Positions 13,272 to 14,922 of a stretch of DNA of 14,922 bases are shown piece by piece. Made by a program: the position numbers and the translations under genes. Position 1 is the first letter of the stretch. Each line of letters begins with the position of its first letter. This DNA is from Propionibacteriales bacterium (GTDB lineage Bacteria > Actinomycetota > Actinomycetes > Propionibacteriales > Propionibacteriaceae). The DNA is taken from the NCBI GenBank assembly GCA_030453285.1, contig JAKDKP010000005.1:1-14922 (forward strand), in the 5' to 3' direction. A model generated the notes under the pieces. The model saw only the letters and a list, made by a program, of their open reading frames with translations. It had not been told where the DNA came from and searched no databases.

Positions 13272-14276
13272 ATGAGCTCTGCCCCTCATTCCCTTGGTGT
13301 GCCGCCACCTGGTCCTCCGCCATCGGTCGCCGGGCCGCCGCCGGCACTGCCCGTGCAATCCCGTGAGTACCACCACTTCTGGCGCGCCCCCCGCAGCACC
13401 TGGTGGAAGGCCTTGCTGGCCATGGTGCTGCTGCTGATCGCCTTCTTCGCGCTGCAGGCGGTCGCCGGGGCCGTCGGCGTCCTGATCGACGTGGCCACGG
13501 GCACCAGCACCCTCGACAGCCTCGACACGTTCACCGTCACCCCGGCCATCTTCCTGGCGCTGAACCTCTCCCTGGGGGCGATGATCCCGATCAGCATGTG
13601 GCTGGCCTGGGCCTTCACCGGGCAGCGCCCAGGCTGGCTGTCCTCGGTGGAAGGCCGATTCCGGTGGCGATGGATGACGAAGTGTCTGATCATCGTGCTG
13701 CCGGTCTATCTGCTGTACGTGGGCATCGGCACCGCCGTCGGGGGCCCGTTCCCCGGCCCACTGCAACCCAACGCGATCCTGCTGTTGATCATGGTGCTGT
13801 TGACCACGCCCTTCCAGTGTGCCGGTGAGGAGTACGCGGTCCGCGGTCTGCTCGTGCGTGGCGTCTCGTCGTGGATCTCCCGCCCGCTGCTGGCCCTGGT
13901 CACCGCGACGCTGCTGACCGGGCTGCTGTTTGCCAGCGGTCACCCCAACCTGGATGTGTGGAAGGTGCTCGGGCTGTTGGTGTTCGCCTCGATGGCCAGC
14001 ATTCTGACCTGGCGCACCGGCGGACTGGAGGCGGCCTGTCTGGCGCACACGGCCAACAACATGCTGCTGATGGTGCCCGCCGCCCTGTGGGGCGACTTCA
14101 CCGCCCTGCTGAATGCCAACACTCCCGGCACGCCACTGGCTGTCGGGTTGGAGCTGATCGTCGCCGCCCTGGTGATCGGCGGCGTTGAATGGCTCGCCCG
14201 ACGCTCCCGGATCGCCCGCACCAGCGCCCCCGGGCGCGAGGTTGCCGACGCGATCGGTCGTACCTCTCAGCCTTGA
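13272..14276 (+). CDS. CPBP-family intramembrane metalloprotease (CAAX-protease-like)
   Basis: 334 residues. A proline-rich cytoplasmic tail ([19 protein letters not shown], 9-27) precedes about seven or eight hydrophobic segments. The three motifs of the CPBP/Abi/RCE1 family are complete: EExxxR as GEEYAVRG with Glu186, Glu187 and Arg191; FxxxH as FASGH with Phe220 and His224; and HxxxN/B as HTANN with His259. Glu and His residues of these motifs bind the catalytic zinc or activate water in membrane-embedded proteases of this group. Bacterial substrates are mostly unknown; some members work in bacteriocin immunity, but nothing here indicates that. ATG 13272 is chosen because the frame further upstream overlaps the divergent carboxylase gene and a TACGAT element lies 7 bases before this ATG. 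It stands alone, with the carboxylase gene diverging from it. Confidence 0.9.
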   Translation: MSSAPHSLGVPPPGPPPSVAGPPPALPVQSREYHHFWRAPRSTWWKALLAMVLLLIAFFALQAVAGAVGVLIDVATGTSTLDSLDTFTVTPAIFLALNLSLGAMIPISMWLAWAFTGQRPGWLSSVEGRFRWRWMTKCLIIVLPVYLLYVGIGTAVGGPFPGPLQPNAILLLIMVLLTTPFQCAGEEYAVRGLLVRGVSSWISRPLLALVTATLLTGLLFASGHPNLDVWKVLGLLVFASMASILTWRTGGLEAACLAHTANNMLLMVPAALWGDFTALLNANTPGTPLAVGLELIVAALVIGGVEWLARRSRIARTSAPGREVADAIGRTSQP

Positions 14277-14488
14277 GTTTGGCGCACCAGCGCCGACACC
14301 CAACTTCTGCACCAGCTCGGCCATCGTCGAATCCAGGTGGGTGCCGTCGCGCCAGTGCTTGTGCAGCACGGGCATCGCTGCTGGATAGGGATTTTTGCGG
14401 CCCTTCCCGTCGAGGTGCCCAACGTCTCCTCGTACGGGGTCTGCCGCTCCGGCGGGATCGTGGGGGCCAGATGCCGGGCACACCTCAT
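14267..14488 (-). pseudogene. Possible frameshifted small gene or relic
   Basis: Within the long gap after the CPBP gene, the minus strand shows protein-like sequence in two adjoining frames. From ATG 14488 (AGGA 8 bases upstream) the frame reads MRCARHLAPTIPPERQTPYE and stays natural-looking to about 14417. From there another frame reads HLDGKGRKNPYPAAMP, then VLHKHWRDGTHLDSTMAELV, to about 14290, with roughly 80 percent G/C third positions. One extra G in the GGG run near 14420 would join the two. Without it, the first frame gives an unbroken 73-residue ORF ending at 14267, overlapping the CPBP stop region. I do not recognise the family. Options are a decayed gene, a sequencing indel, or chance. 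Confidence 0.3.
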
Positions 14489-14747
14489 CGCTGACGTCCT
14501 CGGCCTCGATCGCTTCGGGGCCCGCGCAGCCTCTCAGCAGCTGCGCAAGCACCCTCGGCGCCCGGCCGCTGAGCGGACACGCACGCCAGTACCGGGTTCG
14601 ACCCCGTGGCGCGCCCGATTGCTTCAGTGGCGTGCGCTTTCGCTCACCTCGGCTGATCACCTAAGTTGGGAACCAGCACGGTCGCGGAGATCCCGGCGAT
14701 CGTGACCCACCATCGCCTGCCACCCCTGGGCCGAGACCTGGAGCACC
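14489..14747 (+). other. Region upstream of the acyl-CoA dehydrogenase, no confident gene
   Basis: Together with the possible relic, this makes a gap of about 470 bp between 14277 and 14747. Open frames exist on both strands, but none has a family match or good start signals. TAAGTT at 14662-14667 fits TAnnnT and is a candidate -10 for the downstream gene, with no clear -35. A tRNA T-arm-like string at 14592-14609 was considered and not accepted. Confidence 0.4.
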
Positions 14748-14922
14748 ATGACGACGTCGTCCTTCGAGCTGTCCGCCGACCACCGCGACTTCCGCGCCGC
14801 CGTGGCCGACTTCGCTGCGGCGGAGGTTGCCCCGTACGCCGAGAGCTGGGACGTCGAGCATCACTTCCCGTTGGAGCTGGTCGCCAAGATGGGGCAGTTC
14901 GGGTTGTTCGGCCTGCACGCGC
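14748..14922 (+). CDS. Acyl-CoA dehydrogenase family protein (N-terminal part only)
   Basis: Only 58 codons lie in the window. The peptide begins MTTSSFELSADHRDFRAAV and includes AEVAPYAESWDVEHHFP and LVAKMGQFGLFGLHA. This is the typical first helical domain of acyl-CoA dehydrogenases, where an L-x-x-x-x-x-x-F-R-x-x-V helix is followed by A-P-x-A-x-x-x-D/E and a F-P-x-x-L-V-x-x-x-G-x-x-G segment. The catalytic Glu and FAD-binding parts are beyond the edge. GGAG ends 4 bases before ATG 14748, a good start. The enzyme would oxidise an acyl-CoA with FAD. Being near the acyl-CoA carboxylase gene suggests branched-chain or fatty acid metabolism, comparable with fadE25 near accA3 in M. tuberculosis. 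Confidence 0.85.
   Translation, partial: MTTSSFELSADHRDFRAAVADFAAAEVAPYAESWDVEHHFPLELVAKMGQFGLFGLHA

Noticed and set aside
13272-14276. Bacteriocin immunity or phage abortive infection gene
   Set aside because: CPBP proteases are sometimes labelled Abi, but no bacteriocin, phage or defence genes are adjacent.
14592-14609. tRNA T-arm-like string around GGGTTCGACCCC
   Set aside because: Only two or three of the five T-stem pairs form, and no D-arm, anticodon arm or acceptor stem could be fitted on either strand.
12840-14660. 606-codon open frame on the minus strand
   Set aside because: Most of it runs antisense to the CPBP gene and out of frame with the carboxylase, both of which have clear motifs. 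Only its first part after the CPBP gene is considered, as a possible relic.

Overview
The window is GC-rich (roughly two thirds G+C) with strongly GC-biased third codon positions, dense genes and several starts without a Shine-Dalgarno site. This points to an actinobacterium. The gene content (an lpdA-type quinone reductase, a trimeric PNP and a phospho-sugar mutase close to an accA3-type biotin carboxylase/BCCP gene) recalls the Mycobacterium tuberculosis neighbourhood of lpdA, deoD, pmmB and accA3. Frequent CGTACG words would fit Propionibacteriales, but that placement is only an inference.

Layout. Positions 1-1012 (+) hold the tail of an unidentified protein, a possible YbaB/EbfC-like protein and a small two-helix membrane protein. 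Positions 1053-9297 (-) hold eight genes in one direction; in transcription order they are a gamma-glutamylcyclotransferase-like gene, purine nucleoside phosphorylase, an alpha-D-phosphohexomutase/phosphopentomutase-type enzyme, deoC, a full-length aldehyde dehydrogenase (ALDH), a catalytically dead short ALDH, a uridine-kinase-like P-loop protein and an APH/choline-kinase-fold kinase. Positions 9344-11377 (+) hold lpdA and a DoxX-family membrane protein. Positions 11426-13186 (-) hold the acyl-CoA carboxylase alpha subunit. Positions 13272-14276 (+) hold a CPBP-family membrane protease. A stretch of about 470 bp without a confident gene follows, with a possible frameshifted relic on the minus strand, and then the first 58 codons of an acyl-CoA dehydrogenase (+).

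How the genes work together. The minus-strand block reads as a (deoxy)nucleoside-use pathway. PNP releases (deoxy)ribose-1-phosphate, the mutase would convert it to the 5-phosphate, DeoC splits deoxyribose-5-phosphate into glyceraldehyde-3-phosphate and acetaldehyde, and the ALDH pair would oxidise the acetaldehyde. The two kinases at the end have unknown substrates. Two junctions (PNP/mutase and ALDH/ALDH) are TGATG overlaps, which suggests translational coupling.

The most interesting signal is the ALDH pair. The long protein lacks the usual C-terminal oligomerisation strand, while the short catalytically dead one ends with it. Together they look like a two-gene (split) version of the two-domain ALDH16 architecture, placed directly after deoC. 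Also notable are 18-bp tandem repeats carrying the palindrome GTGACGTCAC just upstream of the PNP promoter, where each repeat also carries an in-frame stop codon for the preceding gene.
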